Source: JAWWAH01 sp033721415
GTDB taxonomy: Bacteria > Patescibacteriota > Minisyncoccia > Spechtbacterales > 2-12-FULL-38-22
Direction of reading: 5' to 3'
Assembly (NCBI GenBank): GCA_033721415.1
Contig: JAWWAH010000011.1
Span: 1-26,195 of the forward strand
DNA length: 26,195 nt
A model generated the notes under the pieces. It was not told where the DNA came from and did not search any database. It was given only the letters and a program-made list of their open reading frames with translations. The translations under genes were made by a program, and so were the position numbers. Below, piece after piece: positions 1-6,136 of this stretch. Positions within the stretch are counted from its first letter, which is position 1. Each line of letters opens with the position of its first letter.

Positions 1-563
1 GCGTTCTTGTGCAACTACCGCTACCGAAAGAAATAAACACTGATTACGTTCTAAATACTATAAAAAAAGAAAAAGATATCGATAGACTTTCAAAAAAATC
101 TCTTGGAGAAATCGAGCAAAACACCAATAGTCCACTTCCGCCTACGGTAGCTGGAATTATGATGCTTCTTGATGAATATAAGATAAAAACCAAAGGTAAA
201 CATGTTGTTATTGTGGGCCATGGACGCTTAGTCGGAAGGCCGATATCAAAGGTGTTAAAAAATAAAGGAGCAACCATCTCTATTGTTGACGAATTCACCC
301 CTGAAGAAACAAAAAGGACACTTCTAAAAAGCGCTGATATGGTTGTAAGTGGTGTCGGGAAAGCAAATCTAATCACAAAAGATATGCTCAAGGAGGGTGT
401 GGTCGCAATAGATGCAGGAATATCCATTAAAGACGGAAAATTAACTGGAGATATAGCAGAAAACGTTAAAGAGGTTGCCTCGTACTATACTCCCGTTCCC
501 GGCGGTATTGGACCAATGACAGTTGCGATGCTTTTTAGAAATTTAATTGAATTAAGCAAATAA
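1..563 (+). CDS. folD: Bifunctional methylenetetrahydrofolate dehydrogenase / methenyltetrahydrofolate cyclohydrolase, 3' part
   Basis: This is the C-terminal roughly 187 residues of FolD; the gene enters from the left edge. The frame is open upstream of the first possible start, and reading it gives VLVQLPLP, the conserved FolD active-site stretch, so the GTG at 9 is an internal valine and not a start. Further family landmarks are SPLPPTVAGI, the Rossmann glycine motif in VIVGHGRLVGRP and the closing PVPGGIGPMTVAML. FolD makes NADP-linked methenyl- and formyl-THF in the cytosol and holds the methylene-THF pool that thymidylate synthase uses. The thyA/folA operon starts about 2 kb away on the other strand, so the folate genes cluster although they are not co-transcribed. 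The catalytic Lys of the N-terminal domain lies outside the window. Confidence 0.95.
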   Translation, partial: VLVQLPLPKEINTDYVLNTIKKEKDIDRLSKKSLGEIEQNTNSPLPPTVAGIMMLLDEYKIKTKGKHVVIVGHGRLVGRPISKVLKNKGATISIVDEFTPEETKRTLLKSADMVVSGVGKANLITKDMLKEGVVAIDAGISIKDGKLTGDIAENVKEVASYYTPVPGGIGPMTVAMLFRNLIELSK

Positions 564-576
564 TAGCGAAAATAAT

Positions 577-640
577 CGACTCATAAGAATGAGTTAATTA
601 AATTAATCAACTCAAAATCGACTCAAGGCTATGAGTTAAT
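577..640. repeat. Weaker relatives of the folD terminator hairpin
   Basis: Between the folD stop and the strong terminator there are two further units of the form cgactca...tgagtt. One has arms actcat/atgagt at about 579-594; the other has arms actca/tgagt at about 622-635. An orphan 'aactca' lies at about 610. They share the ATCGACTCA core of the perfect hairpin that follows. They look like older, decayed copies of the same stem-loop in tandem, and may act as weak back-up terminators. Confidence 0.5.
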
Positions 641-642
641 TT

Positions 643-678
643 AAAAAAATCGACTCAAGTACTTGAGTCGATTTTTTT
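643..678. terminator. Bidirectional intrinsic terminator between folD (+) and gatB (-)
   Basis: A perfect 36-nt palindrome centred at 660/661. The arms are seven A, then TCGACTCAAGT, and the complement ending in seven or more T. In either direction the stem is followed by a U-run, which fits the convergent folD and gatB genes. A real RNA loop would open the central few bases. Confidence 0.9.
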
Positions 679-697
679 TAACATATTAGATGTCTTT

Positions 698-2185
698 CTA
701 TTTTTCTAGTTTCTTCTTCAAAAGCTCTGTTGCAACCTGCGGATTAGCCGCTCCCTTGCTTTTTGCCATTACTTGCCCTACTAAAAACTTTAATGCATTT
801 TCCTCTCCTCCTTTGTAATCACTGGCTGCTTTTTCGTTTTCTGCTATTACTTCTTCTACTATTTTATCTACTGCACCCTCATCACTTACCTGCTTTAAGC
901 CTTTTTCTTCTATTATGTTTGAAGGGTCTTTGCCTGTGGCAAACATTTCATCAAGAACTTCGCGCGCTGCAGAGCTAGATATTTCTCCTTTGTGTATCAA
1001 TGCTATAAGTTCGCCAAAGTTTTCGGCTGTCATTTGCATCTCTGCTATAGGTGTTTCTGTATCGCTTAAAATAGTTCTGAGGTTTTTTATTGTATAGTTA
1101 GTTGCTAGTTGAACTATTTTCTTCTTATCCTTATCAGTCAGTTTTCCATCTTTCCATTCTAAGGCTTCGGAAACAGCTTTTTCATAAAACCCAGCTAAAT
1201 CAAATTCGTTTACAAAAATATCTGCTGTATCTGAATCATGGTCATATTCGCTCATAAAACGCTCGTGCTTGCTACGTGGCATTTCAGGTAGAGCAGCTTT
1301 TATTTTTTCAAGATTATAACCATATTCAGGAGTAATGTGCATAGGAGGAATATCGGGCTCAGGAAAGTATCTATAATCATGGGCTTCTTCTTTTGAGCGT
1401 TGAGCAAAAGTTTTTCCTTGGGTTTCGTCCCATCCCCTTGTTGCTTGTTGTATTTCTTTTCCTTTATCTAATAATTCCGTGTGGCGCTCTATTTCATATG
1501 CTGTGGCATCTTCAACCGCACGGAGCGAGTTTAGATTTTTGAGTTCTACTTTCGTGCCTAATTCCTTTGCTCCTTCTGGAGCCAAAGATATATTAACTTC
1601 AACGCGCATCTGCCCCTTTTCCATGTCTGCATCAGATGCATCCAGATAGCGTAGTATTAAACGCAATTGCTCTGCAAATTTTCGAGCTTCTTCGGCGCTG
1701 TGCATTACTGGCTTTGTTACAAGCTCCATTAACGGTATCCCTGCCCTATTGTAGTCCGCATAGGACTCTTTGCCATCATCTGAATGAACCAAACGACCTG
1801 TATCTTCCTCCAAGTGCACACGCTCTATGTCTATTTGTTGAAGTTTTCCCTCGTGGTCTATATCTATTTTCCCACCAGAGCAAAACGGAAGATCATACTG
1901 TGATATCTGGTAACCCTTGGGTAGATCTGGATAAAAATAATTTTTTCTATCAAATTTAGAAAACTCAGCAATTTCTGCCCCCAAGGCAAGCCCAACACGG
2001 ATAACGTGATCTATGGCACTCTTATTTGGAACAGGTAGTGTGCCTGGGTGTCCCATACAAACAGGGCAAACATTTATATTTGGATGGTTTTCGAAGGGAT
2101 CATTCAAATCATCACAAAACATTTTTGTTTTGGTTTTGAGTTGTGCATGAATCTCTAAGCCAATTGTTGGAATATATTTTGACAT
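698..2185 (-). CDS. gatB: Aspartyl/glutamyl-tRNA(Asn/Gln) amidotransferase subunit B
   Basis: GatB is the tRNA-binding and kinase subunit of the GatCAB amidotransferase, which converts Glu-tRNA(Gln) and/or Asp-tRNA(Asn) to the amide form. The protein starts MSKYIPTIGLEIHAQL and contains the N-terminal cradle with a CPVC knuckle at residues 40-43, the DLPKGYQISQYD and RAGIPLMELVT motifs, and the C-terminal helical YqeY-like tail (GQVMAKSKGAANPQ). Its length (495 aa) is normal for the family. An in-frame ATG lies two codons earlier (2191), but it would overlap the only convincing -10 element. There is no Shine-Dalgarno sequence at either ATG. The partner genes gatC and gatA are about 14 kb away, so the complex is encoded in two places. 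A terminator sits just upstream (2222-2246), so the gene needs its own promoter. Confidence 0.97.
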   Translation of the reverse strand: MSKYIPTIGLEIHAQLKTKTKMFCDDLNDPFENHPNINVCPVCMGHPGTLPVPNKSAIDHVIRVGLALGAEIAEFSKFDRKNYFYPDLPKGYQISQYDLPFCSGGKIDIDHEGKLQQIDIERVHLEEDTGRLVHSDDGKESYADYNRAGIPLMELVTKPVMHSAEEARKFAEQLRLILRYLDASDADMEKGQMRVEVNISLAPEGAKELGTKVELKNLNSLRAVEDATAYEIERHTELLDKGKEIQQATRGWDETQGKTFAQRSKEEAHDYRYFPEPDIPPMHITPEYGYNLEKIKAALPEMPRSKHERFMSEYDHDSDTADIFVNEFDLAGFYEKAVSEALEWKDGKLTDKDKKKIVQLATNYTIKNLRTILSDTETPIAEMQMTAENFGELIALIHKGEISSSAAREVLDEMFATGKDPSNIIEEKGLKQVSDEGAVDKIVEEVIAENEKAASDYKGGEENALKFLVGQVMAKSKGAANPQVATELLKKKLEK

Positions 2186-2190
2186 ATACA

Positions 2191-2219
2191 TATACTAACA
2201 TAAAACCAAATGCTTTCAA
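2191..2219 (-). promoter_or_regulatory. Candidate gatB promoter, predicted leaderless
   Basis: Read on the minus strand: TTGAAA (2219-2214), a 16-nt spacer, TAGTAT (2197-2192). A start site about 7 nt downstream of the -10 falls on the A of the ATG at 2185. The folA terminator ends at 2222, so little room is left for any other promoter. The -10 matches the consensus at 4 of 6 positions. Confidence 0.5.
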
Positions 2220-2221
2220 CG

Positions 2222-2246
2222 AAAAACCCCTCTAAAGAGGGGTTTA
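2222..2246 (-). terminator. Intrinsic terminator after folA
   Basis: On the minus strand, stem AAACCCCTC / GAGGGGTTT with a TTTA loop, followed by T-rich sequence. It starts a few bases after the folA stop codon and closes the dCMP deaminase-dut-thyA-folA operon. Confidence 0.9.
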
Positions 2247-2250
2247 AAAA

Positions 2251-2778
2251 TTAAGAACTTTTTCTTTTTAGTGTTAATATTTTAGCCGAATAAAGATTTT
2301 TCTGGTTTCGTAGTATCTGTTTACTGCTCTCTAAAGTCCATTTTGAAAAATCAATTTCAGGAAAATATGCATCGCCGTCGAAAGTATACTCAACTAAAGT
2401 AAGGTGTAAAAAGGAAGCATGTGGTAAAAACAATTTATATATCTCTGCCCCGCCTATAACAAAAAGGGTATCATTGTCTGGTGCAAGGTCGAAAACATCA
2501 TCAACAGAATGAGCAACATCTGCTCCTTCAGCTGCAAAATCAGTATTCCTTGTGAGGATTATATTCTGTCGTTCGGGCAATGGTCTCGAAACTTCAGGAA
2601 GGCTGTCCCAGGTTTTTCTACCCATTACAACTGCACTACCTATAGTCAAACTCTTAAAATGTTTTAAATCATCTGGCAAATCCCCAAGCCAAGGGATACC
2701 CCCTTCGCTTCCTATAACGCGACCTTTTCCCATTGCAGCAACAAGAGATACTGTTATGTTGTGCTCTTTCTTACACAT
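2251..2778 (-). CDS. folA: Dihydrofolate reductase
   Basis: Reduces dihydrofolate to tetrahydrofolate with NADPH, recycling the dihydrofolate that ThyA produces. Visible motifs: SLVAAMGKGRVIG (N-terminal strand and Met20 loop), the W30...LPDDLKHFK segment with the catalytic acid at about D37, the NADPH-binding VMGRKTW (residues 51-57), RPLPERQNIILTR, and VIGGAEIY near residue 118. The length of 175 aa is typical. The start codon overlaps the end of thyA by 8 nt, so translation is probably coupled. It is the last gene of the dTMP operon and is followed by a terminator. Confidence 0.96.
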   Translation of the reverse strand: MCKKEHNITVSLVAAMGKGRVIGSEGGIPWLGDLPDDLKHFKSLTIGSAVVMGRKTWDSLPEVSRPLPERQNIILTRNTDFAAEGADVAHSVDDVFDLAPDNDTLFVIGGAEIYKLFLPHASFLHLTLVEYTFDGDAYFPEIDFSKWTLESSKQILRNQKNLYSAKILTLKRKSS

Positions 2779-3619
2779 TTAAAGTTGCTTTAATTGCTGG
2801 ATGGTGTCTGTAGCCAATAAGATGTACATTTTCCATCCTAAAGCCATCTATATCCTTGATACTCTTTGTAAGAGCAACAGTTGGAAGTGGTCGGATGGGC
2901 TTTCTATTGATTTGCTCCAATACAGCATTAAAGTGATCGTGATATATGTGAACATCCCCTAAGCTGTGCATAAACACTCCGGGCTTATAACCGGTAACCT
3001 GAGCCACCAACATTAAGAGTAAGGCATAAGAAGCTATGTTAAAGGGTACACCCAAAAACATATCGCAACTTCGCTGATGCATGAACAAGTCAAGGTGTTC
3101 TCCTCGTACGTAAAACTGGTAGAACATGTGGCATGGCGGAAGAGCCATCTGGCCAAGTTCTGCGGGGTTCCAAGCGCTAACAATATGGCGCCGACCATAA
3201 GGGTCATCTTTAATTCCCTCTATACACTCGGCAAGTTGATCAACGGTGTTACCGTCGGCTCCGCGCCAAGAGCGCCACTGAACTCCGTATATCCTTCCAA
3301 GATCTCCCGGGAATTCGGCTTTGGGCTTCCAATACGGAGATTCTGCATTAGGAGTCCAAAAAGTATTATCAGTACCCAGAAGTTCCTTGAGCCTGTTTTC
3401 ATCATTACTGCCCTCAATAAACCAAAGAAGTTCAGCTAGAACTCCCTTGAAATAAACCTTTTTTGTTGTAAGTAGGGGAAAAGCATCTAGTGTAACATCG
3501 AACCTCATTTGCTCCCCAAATAAAGCTCGCGTCCATCCATTTCTTGTTTCTCTGTCATCGCCTTCGCGAAGTATTCTAGTAAGTAAATCCAGGTATTGCT
3601 TTTCTGGGTGCTCTCGCAT
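2771..3619 (-). CDS. thyA: Thymidylate synthase (ThyA type)
   Basis: Methylates dUMP to dTMP with 5,10-methylene-THF, releasing dihydrofolate. The 282-aa protein carries the phosphate-binding Arg in ETRNGWTR (about R26), DPYGRRHIVSAWNP with the paired arginines R143/R144, the active-site cysteine C163 in LPPCH, and QRSCDMFLGVPFNIASYALL, the dUMP-binding signature. The start is supported by a GGGAGG Shine-Dalgarno sequence 5 nt before the ATG; that sequence overlaps the dut stop region, 14 nt away. The tail HPAIKATLNV replaces the usual hydrophobic IKAPVAV-like end. This is classical ThyA rather than flavin-dependent ThyX, which explains the adjacent folA. Confidence 0.97.
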   Translation of the reverse strand: MREHPEKQYLDLLTRILREGDDRETRNGWTRALFGEQMRFDVTLDAFPLLTTKKVYFKGVLAELLWFIEGSNDENRLKELLGTDNTFWTPNAESPYWKPKAEFPGDLGRIYGVQWRSWRGADGNTVDQLAECIEGIKDDPYGRRHIVSAWNPAELGQMALPPCHMFYQFYVRGEHLDLFMHQRSCDMFLGVPFNIASYALLLMLVAQVTGYKPGVFMHSLGDVHIYHDHFNAVLEQINRKPIRPLPTVALTKSIKDIDGFRMENVHLIGYRHHPAIKATLNV

Positions 3620-3633
3620 ACATGCCTCCCTTT

Positions 3634-4110
3634 CTACTGGGTGCCGGATGAGCCAAATCGCTTGTCGCCTCGGCTGGTTGGTGTTGAATCTAACTTTTCA
3701 ATATCAGAAATTTCTTCAATACTTGCTTCTTCAACTGGTTTTACTACAAATTGAGCGATCTTATCTCCCTTGTTTATAACATGCGGATTTGCGCCAAGAT
3801 TCGCAAGAACAACTTTAAGCTCTCCTCTGTAATTAGAGTCTACAACTCCTGCTAGTGTCGTGATGTGATTTTTCACAGCCAAACCACTCTTATCCCAGAC
3901 AAATCCACCAAAACCACTCGGTAATGCTACCTTAAGACCTGTAGATAGTACAGCCTTTTCGCTTGGATTTATGACTTTATTTTCAGAAGAAAAAAGATCC
4001 ATTCCCGCATCACCTTCATATGCGTATGAGGGCAACTTTGCAGATGGATCTATCTTTTGAAAATATACTTTAGTTTTTTTATCTGAACTCCTCATAGTAT
4101 TCAAGATCAT
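3634..4110 (-). CDS. dut: Deoxyuridine 5'-triphosphate nucleotidohydrolase (dUTPase)
   Basis: Hydrolyses dUTP to dUMP, keeping uracil out of DNA and feeding ThyA. The five trimeric-dUTPase motifs are present in order: GDAGMDLFS (1), WDKSGLAVK (2), GVVDSNYRGEL with the catalytic Asp (3), GDKIAQFVV (4) and the C-terminal RGDKRFGSSG arm (5). Motif 2 has DKSG where many homologues have RSG. I place the start at the ATG at 4110, with an AAGGA Shine-Dalgarno sequence 7 nt upstream; a TTG at 4113 and an ATG at 4095 are less well placed. The gene overlaps the end of the deaminase gene by 32 nt in another frame, which suggests translational coupling. Confidence 0.95.
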   Translation of the reverse strand: MILNTMRSSDKKTKVYFQKIDPSAKLPSYAYEGDAGMDLFSSENKVINPSEKAVLSTGLKVALPSGFGGFVWDKSGLAVKNHITTLAGVVDSNYRGELKVVLANLGANPHVINKGDKIAQFVVKPVEEASIEEISDIEKLDSTPTSRGDKRFGSSGTQ

Positions 4111-4633
4111 CAACTTGTCCTTCTAATTTTTCAACATCTCTAAATCTTGAATTTATTATAGCAAAAGCATCATTACGGGACAATTGAGACAACTCTATCT
4201 TGGCAACTTCAGCCATTTCTTTAGCCAACTCGTAACGCGCCTTATAGTGATCGGGCTTATAAACTTCTAGATAAACAATTCGGTTAATGCCCACTGCAAT
4301 AATTTGTCTCATGCAAACTATGCATGGAAAATGCGTGATATACAAGGTTGCATTGCGGCACATTGCTGAATTTTGCAATATTGCATTTTGTTCAGCATGC
4401 AGAACACGCTGGCAAGAACTGCCCATTTCTTCAATAATTAGGCACTCATGATTCTGTTGACATGTTGAAAATCCAGGAGGTGCTCCATTATATCCACTAG
4501 CTATTTCTCGCTTGTTTTTAACAATAACAGCACCAACTTCTACTTTTTTCATACAATTTGCACGCTTAGCCATATCTAGAGCCTTAGCCATAAATGTAGC
4601 ATCCCACGAAGGACGATTATCCATGAAACCCAT
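4079..4633 (-). CDS. Deoxycytidylate (dCMP) deaminase, ComEB-like
   Basis: Zinc-dependent deaminase that converts dCMP to dUMP, the ThyA substrate. The cytidine/deoxycytidylate deaminase signature is clear: HAEQNAI (H79 zinc ligand, E81 catalytic) and PCIVCMRQI (C104 and C107 zinc ligands). Extra Cys/His residues at about 58-74 resemble the second, structural zinc site of dCMP deaminases. Length is 184 aa. The ATG is preceded by a full AAAGGAGG at 5-nt spacing, one of the best ribosome sites in the window. It is the first gene of the dTMP operon and has a TATAAT box about 37 nt upstream. Other deaminases of the family (riboflavin, tRNA) lack this arrangement and context. Confidence 0.93.
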   Translation of the reverse strand: MGFMDNRPSWDATFMAKALDMAKRANCMKKVEVGAVIVKNKREIASGYNGAPPGFSTCQQNHECLIIEEMGSSCQRVLHAEQNAILQNSAMCRNATLYITHFPCIVCMRQIIAVGINRIVYLEVYKPDHYKARYELAKEMAEVAKIELSQLSRNDAFAIINSRFRDVEKLEGQVDDLEYYEEFR

Positions 4634-4669
4634 TTAAGCCTCCTTTTTCGACTGCTTTTTCAAAGGGCT

Positions 4670-4698
4670 ATTATATTTCTATCATATCCAAAATAAAA
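4670..4698 (-). promoter_or_regulatory. Candidate promoter of the dTMP operon
   Basis: A perfect TATAAT (plus-strand 4670-4675, read on minus) lies 37 nt upstream of the deaminase ATG. The sequence 17 nt further up is TTTTAT, a poor -35 that overlaps the rplK terminator arm. The strong -10 and the position just after a terminator support it. Confidence 0.55.
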
Positions 4699-4733
4699 AA
4701 GAAAGTATAATTATACTTTCTTTTTTATTTTGG
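4688..4733 (-). terminator. rplK terminator: 46-nt perfect palindrome
   Basis: A perfect palindrome of 2 x 23 nt centred at 4710/4711, made almost only of A and T apart from the GAAAG/CTTTC part and the GG/CC ends. It ends the secE-nusG-rplK transcript 10 nt after the rplK stop. Because it is symmetric it would work in both directions. Its distal arm also lies under the next promoter. Confidence 0.8.
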
Positions 4734-4743
4734 TGTTTGTATT

Positions 4744-5172
4744 TTATTTCTTCTCTACGTCTATTCCCATGGAACGAGCAGTGCCTTCTATTATCTTGGC
4801 TCCAGCTTCTACATCATTGGCACTTAAATCTTCCATTTTCTGCTCAGCAATCTCGCGAACCTGCTGTTTGGTTACCTTACCAACCTTAACTCTAGGAACT
4901 TCACCGGAACCCTTGTCTACACCTGCAGCTTTTCTTAGAAGGTCAGATGCTGGTGGAGTTTTTAGTTTAAAGTCAAAGCTTCTATCTTCGTAGATAAATA
5001 GCTCCACAGGAATAATATTTCCTCTTTTATCCTGCGTTGCATCGTTAAATTGTGTAACAAAATCCTGAATGTTAATACCATGTGGTCCAAGTGCTGTACC
5101 AACTGGAGGAGCAGGGGTTGCTTGCCCTGCAGGAATTTGCATTTTTACAACTGTTTTTACTTTTTTAGCCAT
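4744..5172 (-). CDS. rplK: Ribosomal protein uL11
   Basis: Protein of the large-subunit GTPase-associated centre, binding the 23S rRNA L11 region. Typical N-terminal IPAGQATPAPPVGTALGP, the GINIQDFVTQFN segment, the KTPPASDLLRKAAG linker region and the C-terminal RNA-binding domain ending GTARSMGIDV. The length of 142 aa is normal. It is the third gene of secE-nusG-rplK. In most bacteria rplA (uL1) follows directly; here a terminator follows and the next gene is a dCMP deaminase. There is no visible Shine-Dalgarno sequence; the 35-nt spacer from nusG is AT-rich. Confidence 0.98.
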   Translation of the reverse strand: MAKKVKTVVKMQIPAGQATPAPPVGTALGPHGINIQDFVTQFNDATQDKRGNIIPVELFIYEDRSFDFKLKTPPASDLLRKAAGVDKGSGEVPRVKVGKVTKQQVREIAEQKMEDLSANDVEAGAKIIEGTARSMGIDVEKK

Positions 5173-5207
5173 AATGTTTTACAAAATTAGAATTTAATAT
5201 AAATGTT

Positions 5208-5753
5208 TTATATCTTAGTTATTTGTAGATAGTCAAGTTCAACTGGAGTTTCACGACCAAACATATTAACTAGAACTTGCACTTTTCCTTTTTCTTCGTC
5301 AATTTCAGATACTTTACCATCAAATTCCTTAAATGGTCCATCGTTTATTTTCACAGCATCTCCTACCTTAACATCTATCTTGTACTTTGGCTCCTCTACT
5401 CCCATTCTCTTTTGAAGCTCCTTTATCTCCTTATCTGATATTGGAATAGGTGTTATACCTGATCCAACAAATCCAGTTACTCGTGGTGTGTTTCTAACTA
5501 CATACCATGAATCATCTGTAACAATCATTTCTACCAGAACATATCCGGGATATATCCTCTCTTCAACGACTTGTCTCTTGCCGCCTCGAATCTTTATTTT
5601 TTTCTCTTTAGGAACGATAACATTAAAAATCTTATCCTGCATACCAAGAGAATCTATACGTTGTAATAGATTCTGACGTACAGCATCCTCATACCCTGAG
5701 TATGTATGAATAACGTACCAATTTTTTCCCCTTTTTATCTTTTGTTTGGCCAT
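5208..5753 (-). CDS. nusG: Transcription termination/antitermination protein NusG
   Basis: Binds the RNA polymerase clamp and links it to Rho or to the ribosome. The N-terminal NGN domain begins KNWYVIHTYSGYEDAVRQNL and includes the conserved VVRNTPRVTGFVG. The C-terminal KOW domain follows at about residues 127-180 (VGDAVKINDGPF...GKVSEIDEEKGKVQVLVNMFGR). The length of 181 aa is standard, with no extra inserted domain. It sits between secE and rplK as in most bacteria. Upstream is AT-rich with no Shine-Dalgarno sequence. Confidence 0.98.
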   Translation of the reverse strand: MAKQKIKRGKNWYVIHTYSGYEDAVRQNLLQRIDSLGMQDKIFNVIVPKEKKIKIRGGKRQVVEERIYPGYVLVEMIVTDDSWYVVRNTPRVTGFVGSGITPIPISDKEIKELQKRMGVEEPKYKIDVKVGDAVKINDGPFKEFDGKVSEIDEEKGKVQVLVNMFGRETPVELDYLQITKI

Positions 5754-5779
5754 AAAAAATTATATTAATTGAAAGAAAA

Positions 5780-5804
5780 ACTCAAATTAATGCCTTCTTT
5801 GAGT
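5780..5804 (-). terminator. Weak hairpin with T-run between secE and nusG
   Basis: On the minus strand ACTCAAA and TTTGAGT form a 7-bp stem with an 11-nt loop, followed by TTTTTC. It starts right after the secE stop codon. The stem is short and AT-rich, so it is at most a partial terminator or attenuator that lowers nusG-rplK relative to secE. Confidence 0.35.
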
Positions 5805-5807
5805 CTA

Positions 5808-6011
5808 TTATATTACGTAACGACCTAGTATCCATTGGAAAAATATATCCAATCCTCCAAGGTATACCCCAACGGCAACTGATATAGCTATAACAACTAT
5901 AGTGTAGTTTAAAATCTCTTTTTTAGAAGGCCAATTTACGCGCTTCATTTCTATCTTAACTTCACGTAAAAATCGGACTAATGAATAAAAGGTTTTTTTA
6001 ATATAATCCAT
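5808..6011 (-). CDS. secE: Protein translocase subunit SecE
   Basis: Small 67-aa SecYEG subunit with a single membrane span. An amphipathic N-terminal helix carries the conserved FLREVKIEMKRVNWPSKKE signature. One transmembrane segment follows at about residues 36-60 (YTIVVIAISVAVGVYLGGLDIFF). The length matches the short one-span SecE of most bacteria rather than the three-span E. coli form. It is the first gene of secE-nusG-rplK. No Shine-Dalgarno sequence is visible before the ATG. Confidence 0.96.
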   Translation of the reverse strand: MDYIKKTFYSLVRFLREVKIEMKRVNWPSKKEILNYTIVVIAISVAVGVYLGGLDIFFQWILGRYVI

Positions 6012-6035
6012 AAAATTCTATAAAAATTGTATTTT

Positions 6036-6059
6036 AAATAGCCCTTGGGCGGGCTATTT
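6036..6059 (-). promoter_or_regulatory. Leader hairpin of the secE-nusG-rplK mRNA
   Basis: AAATAGCCC and GGGCTATTT form a perfect 9-bp stem with a 6-nt loop. It lies a few bases inside the predicted 5' end of the secE transcript and 24 nt before the start codon. No real U-run follows it on either strand, so a stability or regulatory leader hairpin is more likely than a gyrB terminator. Confidence 0.5.
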
Positions 6060-6072
6060 ATTTCTGTCCTTA

Positions 6073-6101
6073 ATGATAGCAAAACAATTTAGAAAAGTCA
6101 A
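6073..6101 (-). promoter_or_regulatory. secE operon promoter
   Basis: On the minus strand TTGACT (6101-6096), a 17-nt spacer, and TATCAT (6078-6073) preceded by TGC, which gives an extended -10. The predicted start is near 6066, leaving a leader of about 55 nt. One of the best consensus promoters in the window. Confidence 0.75.
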
Positions 6102-6136
6102 CATTAAGACAGTGTTATAACCACACCAGCTAGTAC

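Noticed and set aside
4111..4113. TTG start for dut
   Set aside because: The ATG directly after it has better spacing (7 nt) from the AAGGA site.
6036..6059. Terminator for gyrB
   Set aside because: No adequate U-run follows on the minus strand, and the secE promoter lies upstream of it, so it belongs to the secE leader.
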